From: Mycobacterium paragordonae
Lineage (GTDB): Bacteria > Actinomycetota > Actinomycetes > Mycobacteriales > Mycobacteriaceae
Assembly (NCBI RefSeq): GCF_003614435.1
Contig: NZ_CP025546.1
Coordinates: 3,348,001-3,412,000 of the forward strand
Direction of reading: 5' to 3'
Length of the DNA stretch: 64,000 nt
The notes under the pieces are model-generated. The model saw only the letters and a list, made by a program, of their open reading frames with translations. It was not told the origin of the DNA and did no database searches. A program made the position numbers and the translations under genes. Positions 45,940 to 54,943 of this stretch are shown here, piece after piece (position 1 is the first letter of the stretch; the number at the start of each line of letters is the position of its first letter).

Positions 45940-47160
45940 ATGGCAACCGATTTTGGCGCGCTGCCGCCCGAGGTGACCTCGGCGATGATGTATTCCGGTC
46001 CGGGAGCGACCTCCTTCGCGTCCGCGGCGTCGGCTTGGAACGCCCTGGCCGCCGAACTCACGTCGACGGCGCAGGGCTACGAAGCCGTACTCGGTGGGCT
46101 GGTCAGCGAGGAGTGGCTGGGTCCGGCCTCGGCAACGATGGCGCAGGCCGCGGAGCCGTATGTGGACTGGCTGACCGTTACCGCCGGACAGGCCGAACGT
46201 GCCGCCGTCGCGTCGCAGTCGGCCGCGGCCGCCTTCGAGACGGCTTTCGCCTCGATCGTGCCACCACCGCTGGTGGCGGCCAACCGTGCCGAATTGGCAG
46301 AAGCGTTGCAGACCAACATATTTGGCTTGAACAACGGCCTGATCGCCCAGCTGGAGGCCCAATATGCGGAGATGTGGGCGCAGAACGCTTTGACCATGTA
46401 CGGATACGCGTCGTCGTCGGCGCTCGCGTCGAAGCTGGAATCCTTCACTTCCGCTCCGCAGATCAGCGCGGGTACCAGTACGCAGGCCGCGGCGGTAGCC
46501 GCCGCGCAAGCCGCCCCTGCGGCTTCCGTCCAGGAGTCGCTGCAGAGCTTCTTCAATCAGGTCACCGGCCAGTTGGGCCTGCTGGCCACCCCGGCGGGAA
46601 CGCAGCAACTGTTGACCGAGACGGCAACCCAGTTCCCGATCCTCACCGAAATCTGGTTCCTGCTGACCGGACAGACGACGCTGCCCAACAACCTGGGCAC
46701 GTTCATGCAGGGCTACTCGAACTACGCGAGCTTCTTCTACAACACCGAAGGGCTTCCGTACTTCAGCGTCGGGATGGGCAACTTCGGTGTTCAGATGGCC
46801 AAGTCGGCGGGTCTGCTGGGCGGGGCGGCTCCGTCCGCGGCGGCTGCTGTGCCGGTGCCCCCACTCACCGCCGGTCTCGGCGCCGGCGGGCAGGTGGCGG
46901 CGGGCCTGGGCAACGGCGCTCACATCGGGCACCTGGCCGTTCCGTCGTCGTGGCCGGGCGCGTCGGCGGCACCGACCGTTCGCCCGGCCGTACAGATGAT
47001 CAGTGAACCGATCACCGCCGCCGAGTCCGCCGGGTCCGGAGGCGGAAATGTGTTGAGCGGCATGCCTGTTGGTGGCGGCGGCAATGCCCGGGGGGCGGGC
47101 GCGGCCCCGAGGTACGGGTTCAAACCCACCGTGATGCCGCGCCAACTGCCGGTGGGCTGA
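45940..47160 (+). CDS. PPE family protein (PPE27-like position)
   Basis: 406 aa from ATG 45940 (TGAGGAG seven bases before). N-terminus [22 protein letters not shown], two residues longer than usual before DFG. The helical domain has W-L-G, NIFGLNNGLIAQLEAQYAEMWAQ; the middle carries YNTEGLPYFSVGMGNF, as in PPE26/27. The SVP motif is changed to HLAVPSSW. Ends RQLPVG. It lies 37 bp after the previous PPE gene, so they are probably cotranscribed. Next gene (pstS) is convergent, 14 bp away. Confidence 0.93.
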   Translation: MATDFGALPPEVTSAMMYSGPGATSFASAASAWNALAAELTSTAQGYEAVLGGLVSEEWLGPASATMAQAAEPYVDWLTVTAGQAERAAVASQSAAAAFETAFASIVPPPLVAANRAELAEALQTNIFGLNNGLIAQLEAQYAEMWAQNALTMYGYASSSALASKLESFTSAPQISAGTSTQAAAVAAAQAAPAASVQESLQSFFNQVTGQLGLLATPAGTQQLLTETATQFPILTEIWFLLTGQTTLPNNLGTFMQGYSNYASFFYNTEGLPYFSVGMGNFGVQMAKSAGLLGGAAPSAAAAVPVPPLTAGLGAGGQVAAGLGNGAHIGHLAVPSSWPGASAAPTVRPAVQMISEPITAAESAGSGGGNVLSGMPVGGGGNARGAGAAPRYGFKPTVMPRQLPVG

Positions 47161-47174
47161 AGCGCGTTCGTTCC

Positions 47175-48278
47175 TCAGGAGATGGCGTTCACCGCGGGCG
47201 ACAGTCGCGACCTGAACGCGTCCGGGATGGGGATGTAACCGTTGTCCGCCAACCCTTGCTGACCCGGTCCGATGGTGCTCTGCAGGAATGCCCGGACCCC
47301 CTCGCCCACTTGGGCATCGGGGTACTTCGAACAGACCACCTCGTAGGTTGCCAGCACGATCGGATACGAACCGGGCTGGGTGGGCCGATAGAACGAGATC
47401 GTGTCCAGAACGAGGTCGTTGCTCTTGTTGACGATGCCGGCCGAGGCGATCGTCTTCGCCACCGATTCGGCGCTGATGGCGACCGGTTCCGGACCGGCGG
47501 ACGTGACGATTCTGGCCATGTCCAGCCGCTGCTCCTGCGCGAACGACCATTCGTTGTAGCTGATCGCCCCTTCGGTGCGCTGGACAGCCGTCGCGGTGCC
47601 CTCGTTGCCCACGGCCCCTTCTCCGACTCCGCCTCTGAACTCTTTGCCGGCGCCCTTGCCCCAGGCCTTGCCGCCGGCCGTGTCGAGGTACCGCTGGAAG
47701 TTGTCCGACGTACCTGACTCGTCACTGCGGAACACCACATGAATCGGCTCGGCGGGCAACGTGGCGGCGGGATTCAGCGCCACGATCGCGGGATCGTTCC
47801 AGGTAACGATGGATCCGTTGAAGATCTTGGCCGCGGTCGGTCCATCCAGGGTCAGCACCGGCACCCCGTTCACGCGATACGTGATCGCGACCGGCCCGAA
47901 CACCACCGGCAGGTTCCACGCCGGCGCAGCACAACGGCGTTGGGCGTCGGCATATTCATCCGGGCTCAACGGCGAGTCCGAGCCACCGAAGTCGGTTTGG
48001 TTGTCCAGGAAGGCACGAATTCCCGCTCCGGACCCGTCGGCGGTGTAATGCGTGGTCTGCCCGGGACAGGCCTGCTCGAACGCTTTGACGAACCGGGTCA
48101 TCGCGTTGGCCTGCGCCGTTGACCCGCTGGCCGTCAGGGTCTTTTTCCCACCACATCTCACCGGGGAACCACCATCGGGTCCCTTTGCGCCCGGCCGATC
48201 CTGACCCCCACATCCAGAGGTCAGCAGAACGGCGACAGCAAACACGATCCAGAAAGGGCGGAATCGATTGTTGAGCAA
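47175..48278 (-). CDS. pstS: PstS-type phosphate-binding lipoprotein, orphan
   Basis: 367 aa. TTG start at 48278 with GAGGAA six bases before. Signal peptide and lipobox LLTSGC with Cys23 as the lipid-modified residue. PstS signatures: [14 protein letters not shown] (phosphate-binding loop), [10 protein letters not shown] (Asp that contacts phosphate), [17 protein letters not shown], and [11 protein letters not shown]. It binds phosphate outside the membrane and normally delivers it to PstCAB, but no pstC, pstA or pstB is here. No pstS gene exists at this point in M. tuberculosis, so it is an insertion between PPE27-like and PE19, a gene reported to be phosphate-responsive through RegX3. Confidence 0.93.
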   Translation of the reverse strand: MLNNRFRPFWIVFAVAVLLTSGCGGQDRPGAKGPDGGSPVRCGGKKTLTASGSTAQANAMTRFVKAFEQACPGQTTHYTADGSGAGIRAFLDNQTDFGGSDSPLSPDEYADAQRRCAAPAWNLPVVFGPVAITYRVNGVPVLTLDGPTAAKIFNGSIVTWNDPAIVALNPAATLPAEPIHVVFRSDESGTSDNFQRYLDTAGGKAWGKGAGKEFRGGVGEGAVGNEGTATAVQRTEGAISYNEWSFAQEQRLDMARIVTSAGPEPVAISAESVAKTIASAGIVNKSNDLVLDTISFYRPTQPGSYPIVLATYEVVCSKYPDAQVGEGVRAFLQSTIGPGQQGLADNGYIPIPDAFRSRLSPAVNAIS

Positions 48279-48568
48279 TTAGTTCCTCATATTCGACAAA
48301 GTAACTCCATAAACTGCGTTTCTGCCGGAGCGCAGGAAAAAACCCTACTGGAATTGCGTCGGCCGGAAATTAATGGCGAGTGGCGGCGCCGCAACTCGCA
48401 TGTGAACGGATGACTACCAGCGGCGCATCCCGGCGACCACCGCCCGCCGCGGCGCCGAAGTAGCCGGCGGGTAAACAAAAAAAGTACAACTACCGCTCAA
48501 CTGGAACACGGGTCCGCGACTCGCGAAAATTGAGGCACAGATAAAGCCGAAGTGGTGGGAGCCGCCGA

Positions 48569-48892
48569 ATGTATTCGCGTCGTATCGTGCCGGCAGTGCT
48601 GCTCGCTTTGCTCGGCCCGCTGGCGGTTGCGACCGCACACGCCGATACGACTGACGACAAGTTCATCGCCGAACTGAAGTCCGAAGGCATCATCGACCAC
48701 GTTTCCAATGCGCACGCGATCGAGGCCGGGCATTTCGTCTGCGTCAAACTCGACAACGGCATGTCACCCAGCGATGTTGCGAACGACGTGCTGAACAGCA
48801 GCAGCATGCCCGCCTACCACTCCGGCTTCTTCGTCGGTGCGGCGATCGACGCCTACTGCCCCCGCCACAAAGCCGAATTGCCCGCCGCCTGA
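48569..48892 (+). CDS. DUF732 family secreted protein
   Basis: 107 aa. Sec signal peptide (RRIVPAVLLALLGPLAVATAHA, cut about residue 25), then the DUF732 domain: DDKFIAELKSEGI, AIEAGHFVCVKLDNG and a second Cys in AIDAYCPRH, which probably form a disulfide. DUF732 proteins are small exported mycobacterial proteins of unknown function. It lies with pstS in the segment inserted in ESX-5, divergent from it. Start ATG has GGGAG nearby (GTGGGAGCCGCCGA). Confidence 0.88.
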   Translation: MYSRRIVPAVLLALLGPLAVATAHADTTDDKFIAELKSEGIIDHVSNAHAIEAGHFVCVKLDNGMSPSDVANDVLNSSSMPAYHSGFFVGAAIDAYCPRHKAELPAA

Positions 48893-49147
48893 GGCCGGGG
48901 CACCGGCGGTCATAGACGCAGCTCGCGGCGCAGGACCCGGCAGCGGGCCAAGAGGTTCCCGTGAACTGCCGCGAGTGACCTCCGGAGCAGGTCAGGCGCT
49001 GTTACTGTGTCGTTACGAGGGGTCAACTCGTATTGCCGTCTAGTGAACAAATGTCGACCAGGCGGCGTCGAAGGCGACCTGGCACCATGCAGTCATCTAC
49101 TCTCGTCCAGGGAGCGGTTGCTGGGATGAATTTAGGGAGGAAACAGC

Positions 49148-49447
49148 ATGTCGTTCGTGACTACACAGCCGGAGGCGCTGGCCGCTGCGGCCGGAAACCT
49201 GCAGGGTATCGGCACCACGATGAGCGCTCAGAACGCTGCCGCCGCGGCACCGACCACGGGGGTGGTTCCTGCCGCAGCCGATGAGGTCTCAGCACTGACT
49301 GCGGCTCAGTTCGCCGCGCACGCCCAGATGTACCAGGCCGTCAGCGCTCAGGCCGCGGCCATCCACGAGATGTTCGTCAACACCTTGTCGACCAGCTCTG
49401 GTTCCTACGCGGCCACCGAGGCCGCCAACGCCGCAGCCGCCCAGTGA
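49148..49447 (+). CDS. PE19: PE family protein PE19
   Basis: 99 aa PE domain. SFVTTQPEALAAAAGNLQG at the start, a fully conserved middle, and YAATEAANAAA at the end with the export signal. AGGAGGAAACAGC precedes the ATG. In M. tuberculosis PE19 stands directly before esxM and is an ESX-5 substrate and phosphate-starvation-induced gene. Here it has kept its place before esxM, but with a 313-bp gap downstream rather than a short one, and the PstS insertion upstream. No PPE partner is adjacent; PPE proteins elsewhere in the locus may serve. Confidence 0.94.
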   Translation: MSFVTTQPEALAAAAGNLQGIGTTMSAQNAAAAAPTTGVVPAAADEVSALTAAQFAAHAQMYQAVSAQAAAIHEMFVNTLSTSSGSYAATEAANAAAAQ

Positions 49448-49760
49448 CCGGCTCGGCACTTTGAGATTTGGGGACGGACAGCCGCGAACGTGAGTTCCAC
49501 TGCGTCGTCCCACCAGGCGGTGATTTCGGAGTTTGACGGCCGGTCGGGGCCATCACTCACTGATCACCTGCATTCGCCGTCAACCTGGACATCGGCGTCC
49601 GGGTTCGACACCTTTCCGACCGTGGAGCACCCGGTGGCCGCCGGCTGACCGAAAGGGGAGATTCGCAGTACTACCGGTCGGCGGATACGTCCGCGTGTAG
49701 CCGATCGGCCATCGTGCCTTAACTAACCGATCAGCAGTAACGAGTTAAAGGAGAAATCAG
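49448..49760 (+). other. 313-bp gap between PE19 and esxM
   Basis: The PE19 frame, after its TGA at 49445, stays open for 66 more codons to TGA at 49646, ending FPTVEHPVAAG, which looks like the tail of a PPE protein. A GTG at 49490 could begin a 52-aa ORF in it. I see no ribosome site and treat it as possible leftover PPE 3' sequence. The last 60 bp hold the esxM leader with AAAGGAG before the GTG start. Confidence 0.3.
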
Positions 49761-50057
49761 GTGACTGCACGTTTCATGACCGACCCGCACGCGATGCGCG
49801 ACATGGCGGGCCGGTTCGAGACCCACGCCCAGACCGTCGAGGACGAGGCCCGTCGCATGTGGGCGTCCTCGCAGAACATCTCGGGTGCGGGCTGGAGCGG
49901 TCTGGCCTCGGCCACCTCGCTGGACACCATGGGCCAGATGAACACGGCCTTCCGCAACATCGTCAACATGCTGCACGGCGTTCGTGACGGACTGATCCGC
50001 GACGCGAACAACTACGAGCAGCAAGAGCAGGCCTCCCAGCAGATCCTCGGCAGCTAA
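49761..50057 (+). CDS. esxM: WXG100 protein EsxM
   Basis: 98 aa ESX substrate of the CFP-10-like side. Helix-turn-helix with the W-x-G turn in GAGWSGLAS, and the C-terminal export signal Y-x3-D/E in NNYEQQEQ. It forms a dimer with EsxN and is exported by ESX-5. GTG start with AAAGGAG before it. Followed by esxN after 29 bp. Confidence 0.96.
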   Translation: MTARFMTDPHAMRDMAGRFETHAQTVEDEARRMWASSQNISGAGWSGLASATSLDTMGQMNTAFRNIVNMLHGVRDGLIRDANNYEQQEQASQQILGS

Positions 50058-50086
50058 GTACGGGACCCAGGAAAGGACTTCGGAAA

Positions 50087-50371
50087 ATGACGATCAATTA
50101 CCAGTTCGGCGACGTCGACGCCCACGGTGCGCTCATCCGCGCACAGGCCGCCAACTTGGAGGCCGAGCACCAGTCCATCGTTCGCGATGTGCTGGCTGCC
50201 GGTGACTTCTGGGGCGGCGCCGGTTCGGTGGCTTGCCAGGAGTTCATCGCCCAGTTGGGCCGCAACTTCCAGGTGATCTACGAGCAGGCCAACGCCCACG
50301 GCCAGAAGGTTCAGTCAGCCGGCAACAACATGGCGCAGACCGACAGCGCCGTCGGCTCCAGCTGGGCCTAA
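50087..50371 (+). CDS. esxN: WXG100 protein EsxN
   Basis: 94 aa ESX-5 substrate of the ESAT-6-like side; nearly identical to M. tuberculosis EsxN. The turn is FWGGAGS and the protein ends DSAVGSSWA. It pairs with EsxM. Ribosome site AAGGAC lies upstream. The cistron is closed by a 13-bp hairpin. Confidence 0.97.
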   Translation: MTINYQFGDVDAHGALIRAQAANLEAEHQSIVRDVLAAGDFWGGAGSVACQEFIAQLGRNFQVIYEQANAHGQKVQSAGNNMAQTDSAVGSSWA

Positions 50372-50387
50372 AACCGAACTCCAGGCG

Positions 50388-50418
50388 CGGCAGCACACCA
50401 ATCACTGGTGTGCTGCCG
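50388..50418 (+). terminator. Strong hairpin after esxMN (terminator or attenuator)
   Basis: CGGCAGCACACCA (50388-50400) and TGGTGTGCTGCCG (50406-50418): perfect 13-bp stem, 5-nt loop. It begins 17 bp after esxN and precedes espG5 by 52 bp. No U-run follows, so it may terminate partially or protect the 3' end of the abundant esxMN message. Confidence 0.8.
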
Positions 50419-50469
50419 TGTCCTGCAGTTAACTGGAAGTCCGAATAAGAAAAGATCATTGAGGTAGGG

Positions 50470-51372
50470 ATGGATCAACAGAGCACCCGCACCGACATCA
50501 CCGTCAACGTTGACGGCTTCTGGATGCTTCAGGCGTTGCTGGATATCCGGCATGTCGCGCCGGAGTTGAGGTGCCGGCCTTACGTATCCACCGACAACAA
50601 TGACTGGCTCAACGAGCACCCGGGTATGGCGGTCATGCGCGAGCAGGGCATCGTCGTCGGCGACACGGTCAACGAGCAGGTGGCCGCCCGGATGAAGGTG
50701 CTTGCCGCGCCGGACATCGAGGTCGTCGCGCTGTTGTCGCGCGGCAAGCTGCTCTACGGCGTGGTCGACGACGAGAACCAGCCCCCCGGCTCGCGGGATA
50801 TCCCCGAGAACGAGTTCCGGGTGGTGTTGGCCCGCCGTGCCAACCACTGGGTTTCCGCGGTGCGGGTGGGCAACGACATCACCGTGGACGACGTCGTCGT
50901 CTCGGACAGTGCCTCGATCGCTGCGCTGGTGATCGACGGTCTCGAGTCGATCCATCACGCCGACCCGGCGGCGATCAACGCCGTCAACGTGCCCCTGGAA
51001 GAAATGCTGGAGGCCACCAAGTCGTGGCAGGAGTCCGGCTTCAACGTCTTTTCGGGCGGCGATCTGCGACGCATGGGCATCAGCGCCTCCACGGTGGCCG
51101 CGCTGGGTCAGGCATTGTCCGACCCCGCTGCCGAGGTTGCGGTGTACGCGCGCCAGTACCGGGACGACGCCAAGGGCCCGAGCGCCTCCGTCCTGTCCCT
51201 GAAGGACGGGTCCGGCGGCCGTATCGCGCTCTACCAACAGGCCCGCACGGCGGGTTCCGGCGAGGCGTGGCTAGCTATTTGCCCGGCCACCCCGCAGTTG
51301 GTCCAAGTTGGCGTGAAGACAGTTTTGGACACTTTGCCGTACGGCGAGTGGAAATCACACAGCAGGGTTTAA
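50470..51372 (+). CDS. espG5: ESX-5 PE/PPE-specific chaperone EspG5
   Basis: 300 aa, as in M. tuberculosis Rv1794. A cytosolic two-domain beta/alpha fold; features such as TVNVDGFWMLQALLDI, LYGVVDDENQPPGS and GEAWLAICPATPQLVQVG follow the EspG pattern. It binds the hh motif at the tip of the PPE helical domain and keeps PE-PPE pairs soluble until they reach EccC5. With seven PPE genes in the window it has many local clients. Confidence 0.95.
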   Translation: MDQQSTRTDITVNVDGFWMLQALLDIRHVAPELRCRPYVSTDNNDWLNEHPGMAVMREQGIVVGDTVNEQVAARMKVLAAPDIEVVALLSRGKLLYGVVDDENQPPGSRDIPENEFRVVLARRANHWVSAVRVGNDITVDDVVVSDSASIAALVIDGLESIHHADPAAINAVNVPLEEMLEATKSWQESGFNVFSGGDLRRMGISASTVAALGQALSDPAAEVAVYARQYRDDAKGPSASVLSLKDGSGGRIALYQQARTAGSGEAWLAICPATPQLVQVGVKTVLDTLPYGEWKSHSRV

Positions 51373-51517
51373 CAGCGCCGTTACCAAACGCGCAGTGCAA
51401 CACCATTTTTGAACATAAAATGCGAGCGAGATGCCAACACGGCATACTGCTCTGGAACGGGCTGCACAACAGAAACGCAATACGTCAACCACAACCGATA
51501 ACCGCGAGGCGAGGCAA

Positions 51518-51652
51518 ATGAAGTCGGAGTCAGTCCAGCCGCAGCGCTACGGGGGCTGCAGAGTCGCAGCCGCCCCGGCCACTGCACCGGCACAGCCCCG
51601 CACGCCGTCGACAACCAATTCATTCGCTGAGGCAGGGGGTGCAGGACGATGA
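51518..51652 (+). CDS. Possible small ORF coupled to eccD5, 44 aa
   Basis: A frame from ATG 51518 (AGGCGAGG upstream) ends in TGA at 51650-51652, overlapping the eccD5 ATG by four bases, the same ATGA arrangement used throughout this operon. The product is a Pro/Ala/Thr-rich peptide (VAAAPATAPAQPRTPSTT) with no recognised domain. Coding use is uncertain; it may instead be a translated leader that couples eccD5. Confidence 0.3.
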   Translation: MKSESVQPQRYGGCRVAAAPATAPAQPRTPSTTNSFAEAGGAGR

Positions 51653-53160
51653 CCGCAGTAGCTGATGCGCCACAGACTGACATTGAGGGCGTTTCGTCGC
51701 CCCGGGCTGTGGTCGTCGGAATCATGGCCGGCGAGGGGGTGCAGATCGGCGTTCTGTTGGACGCCAACGCCCCGGTTTCGGTGATGACCGACCCACTGTT
51801 GAAGGTGATCAACAGCCGGCTCCGGGAGCTGGGGGAGACCCCGCTGGAGGCCACCGGCCGCGGCCGGTGGGCGCTGTGCCTGGTTGACGGCACGCCGCTG
51901 CGCGCCACCCAGTCGCTGACCGAGCAGGATGTCTACGACGGCGACCGGCTGTGGATCCGGTTCGTCAACGACACCGAGCACCGGTCACAGGTCATCGAGC
52001 ACATTTCGACCGCCGTCTCGGCCAACCTCAGCAAGCGGTTCGCGGCGATCGACCCGGTCGTCGCCGTTCAGGTCGGTGCCACCATGGTGGCGTCCGGCGT
52101 GATTCTGGCCTCCGGAGTGCTCGGCTGGTGGCGCTGGCACCACAACACCTGGCTGACCACCATCTTCACCGCGATCGTCGCCGCCCTGGTGCTGACCGTT
52201 TCGGTGATGCTCCTGATGCGCGCCAAGACGGACGCGGACCGCCGGGCCGCCGACATCATGCTGATGAGCGGCCTGGTTCCGGTGACGGTTGCGGCCGCTG
52301 CGGCGCCGCCCGGGCCGGTCGGGTCTCCGCAGGCCGTGCTCGGCTTCGGTGTCCTGACGGTGGCGGCGGCGCTGGCGCTGCGGTTCACCGGGCGCCGGCT
52401 GTCCATCTACACCGCGATCGTGACGGTGGCCTCGCTGGTGACCATCGCCAGCCTGGCCAGGATGGTGGCGGCCACCAGTGCTGTGACCATGCTGTCCTGC
52501 CTGGTGCTGGCCTGCGTGATCCTCTACCACGCCGCTCCGGCGCTGTCCCGGCGCCTGGCGGGGATCCGGCTGCCGGTGTTCCCCTCCGCGACCAGCCGCT
52601 GGGTGTTCGAGGCCCGGCCCGACCTGCCGACCACCGTGGTGCGCTCCGAGGGCGGCCCGCCGACCCTGGAGGGACCGGCCTCGGTTCGCGACGTGCTGCT
52701 GCAGGCCGAGCGGGCACGGTCGTTCCTCAGTGGCCTGCTGGTGGGCCTCGGTGTCCTGATGGTCGTGTGCCTGACCGCGTTGTCCAACCCGCACACCCAC
52801 GAGCGGTGGCTGCCGCTGCTGCTGGCCAGCTTCAGCGCCGGGTTCCTGCTGCTGCGCGGCCGCTCCTACGTGGACCGCTGGCAGGCCATCACCCTGGCCA
52901 CTACCGGCGTGCTGATCATCGCGGCGGTGCTGGTGCGCTACGCGCTCGTGCTCGCCTCGCCGCTGTCGGTGTCGATTTCCGCGGCAATCCTGGTGGCGCT
53001 GCCGGCCGCCGGTCTGACGGCTGCCGCCGTCGTACCGAACACCATCTACAGCCCGCTGTTCCGCAAGTTCGTGGAATGGCTCGAGTACCTCTGCCTCATG
53101 CCGATCTTCCCGCTGGCATTGTGGTTGATGAATGTCTATGCAGCGATCCGATACCGGTAG
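51649..53160 (+). CDS. eccD5: ESX-5 membrane component EccD5
   Basis: 503 aa, the M. tuberculosis length. A ubiquitin-like cytosolic domain occupies about residues 17-110 (VVVGIMAGEGVQIGVLLDA start), then about eleven membrane helices from residue 138 on (MVASGVILASGVLGWW, IFTAIVAALVLTVSVMLL and so on, to [15 protein letters not shown]). EccD dimers form the ring that lines the secretion complex. Overlaps mycP5 at the 3' end by 23 bp. Confidence 0.97.
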   Translation: MTAVADAPQTDIEGVSSPRAVVVGIMAGEGVQIGVLLDANAPVSVMTDPLLKVINSRLRELGETPLEATGRGRWALCLVDGTPLRATQSLTEQDVYDGDRLWIRFVNDTEHRSQVIEHISTAVSANLSKRFAAIDPVVAVQVGATMVASGVILASGVLGWWRWHHNTWLTTIFTAIVAALVLTVSVMLLMRAKTDADRRAADIMLMSGLVPVTVAAAAAPPGPVGSPQAVLGFGVLTVAAALALRFTGRRLSIYTAIVTVASLVTIASLARMVAATSAVTMLSCLVLACVILYHAAPALSRRLAGIRLPVFPSATSRWVFEARPDLPTTVVRSEGGPPTLEGPASVRDVLLQAERARSFLSGLLVGLGVLMVVCLTALSNPHTHERWLPLLLASFSAGFLLLRGRSYVDRWQAITLATTGVLIIAAVLVRYALVLASPLSVSISAAILVALPAAGLTAAAVVPNTIYSPLFRKFVEWLEYLCLMPIFPLALWLMNVYAAIRYR

Positions 53161-54943
53161 CAGCCGCTCGCGGCGCGGTCGCGCGTTCAGCGCGACCGTC
53201 GCCGCGATGCTGCTGACCTCCGGCGCGCTCGCCGGGATGCCTCCTGCATATGCGATTGCGCCTCCGACGATCGATCCGGGGGCGCTTCCTCCTGACAGCC
53301 CGCCCGGGCCGGTCGCACCCATGAAGCAGAACTCCTACTGCACGGAGGTCGGGGTAATGCCCGGCACCGACTTCAAGGTGCCGCCGAAGTACATGGAGAT
53401 GTTGAATCTCAATGAGGCGTGGCAGTTCGGCCGCGGCGAGGGGATCAAGGTCGCCGTCATCGACACCGGGGTCACTCCGCACCCGAGGTTGCCGCGCCTG
53501 ATTCCGGGTGGCGACTACGTCATGGCGGGCGGAGACGGGCTGTCTGACTGTGACGCCCACGGCACCTTGGTGGCCTCGATGATCGGTGGGGCGCCCGCCA
53601 ACGGGGCCGCGCCTCCGCCGGCGTCGCCGCGCCGGCCGGTGACCATTCCGACCACCGAGAAGCCGCCGCCACCGCAGACCGTGACGCTGTCACCGGTGCC
53701 CGGCCCGACCATCACGATGATTCCGGCACCACCGCCATCGCCGTCGGAAGGGGCCGGGCCCGGCCCGGCTCCCGGTCCGGGGCAGGCTCCCTCGGGCAAC
53801 CGCGGGGGCGGCACGGTGACAATCCCCGGTTATGCGGGCGGCGGGAAGGTGCTTCCCGTGGACCATCCGCGCAATCCGCACCCGCTGGCTCCGTCGACGA
53901 CCACCAGCCCGGCGCCGTCTACCTCGTCTTCCTCGTCCACCCCGCCCCCGCCACCGCCGCCGAGTCCCAATGCGGCACCCCCGGACGCGTTCAGTGGGAT
54001 CGCACCGGAGGTGGAGTTGATCTCGATCCGGCAGTCCAGCCAGGCTTTCGGCCTCAAGGACGCCTATACCGGAGACGAGGACCCGCAGACGGTGGCCAAG
54101 ATCGACAGCGTCGAGACCATGGCGCGCGCGATCGTGCACGCCGCCAACATGGGAGCTTCGGTGATCAACATCTCCGATGTGACCTGCATGAGTGCCCGCA
54201 ACGTGGTGGACCAGCGCACGCTGGGTGCCGCGGTGCATTACGCCGCGGTCGACAAGAACGCACTGATCGTGGCGGCGGCCGGCGACAGCAGCAAGAAGGA
54301 CTGCAAGCAGAACACCATCTTCGACCCGCTGTCGCCCAACGACCCCCGCGCCTGGAACGCCGTGACCACGGTGGTGACCCCCTCGTGGTTCAGCGACTAC
54401 GTGCTCACCGTCGGCGCCGTCGACACCAGCGGTCAACCGCTGTCGCAGATGAGCATCGCCGGGCCGTGGGTGTCGATCTCGGCACCCGGGACCGACGTCA
54501 TGGGGCTCTCGCCCCGCGACGACGGATTGATCAACGCGATCGACGGTCCGGACAACACGTTGCTGGTTCCCGCGGGCACCAGCTTCGCGACCGCGATCGT
54601 GTCCGGGGTGGCCGCACTCGTGCGGGCCAAGTTCCCTGAACTGTCGTCGTATCAGGTGATGCAGCGGCTGATCCACACGGCCAGGCCGCCCGCCCGGGGC
54701 GTCGACAATCAGGTCGGTTACGGTGTGGTCGACCCGGTCGCGGCATTGACATGGGACGTCCCGCAAGGACCGTCGCAGGCACCTAAACAACTCTCGGCGC
54801 CGCTGTCGCTGCCGAAGCCGCCCGCCCCGCGCAACATGGCGCCGGTGTGGGTGGCCACCGGGGGCCTGGCTGCGGCATTACTGATAGGCGGAGCAGTGTT
54901 CGGTACAGCTTCTTTGATGCGACGATCGCGGAAACAACGATGA
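53138..54943 (+). CDS. mycP5: ESX-5 subtilisin-like protease, mycosin MycP5
   Basis: 601 aa from ATG 53138 ([11 protein letters not shown]), matching the M. tuberculosis start; an in-frame ATG at 53132 adds two residues. Signal peptide ends near AYAIAPP. Catalytic triad Asp109 (VIDTG), His141 (DAHGT) and Ser482 (GTSFA). A long Pro-rich loop at about 155-285, typical of MycP5 but somewhat longer here (601 against 585 aa in M. tuberculosis), and a C-terminal membrane helix ([16 protein letters not shown]). It stabilises the membrane complex from the periplasmic side and can process substrates. Confidence 0.97.
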   Translation: MQRSDTGSSRSRRGRAFSATVAAMLLTSGALAGMPPAYAIAPPTIDPGALPPDSPPGPVAPMKQNSYCTEVGVMPGTDFKVPPKYMEMLNLNEAWQFGRGEGIKVAVIDTGVTPHPRLPRLIPGGDYVMAGGDGLSDCDAHGTLVASMIGGAPANGAAPPPASPRRPVTIPTTEKPPPPQTVTLSPVPGPTITMIPAPPPSPSEGAGPGPAPGPGQAPSGNRGGGTVTIPGYAGGGKVLPVDHPRNPHPLAPSTTTSPAPSTSSSSSTPPPPPPPSPNAAPPDAFSGIAPEVELISIRQSSQAFGLKDAYTGDEDPQTVAKIDSVETMARAIVHAANMGASVINISDVTCMSARNVVDQRTLGAAVHYAAVDKNALIVAAAGDSSKKDCKQNTIFDPLSPNDPRAWNAVTTVVTPSWFSDYVLTVGAVDTSGQPLSQMSIAGPWVSISAPGTDVMGLSPRDDGLINAIDGPDNTLLVPAGTSFATAIVSGVAALVRAKFPELSSYQVMQRLIHTARPPARGVDNQVGYGVVDPVAALTWDVPQGPSQAPKQLSAPLSLPKPPAPRNMAPVWVATGGLAAALLIGGAVFGTASLMRRSRKQR

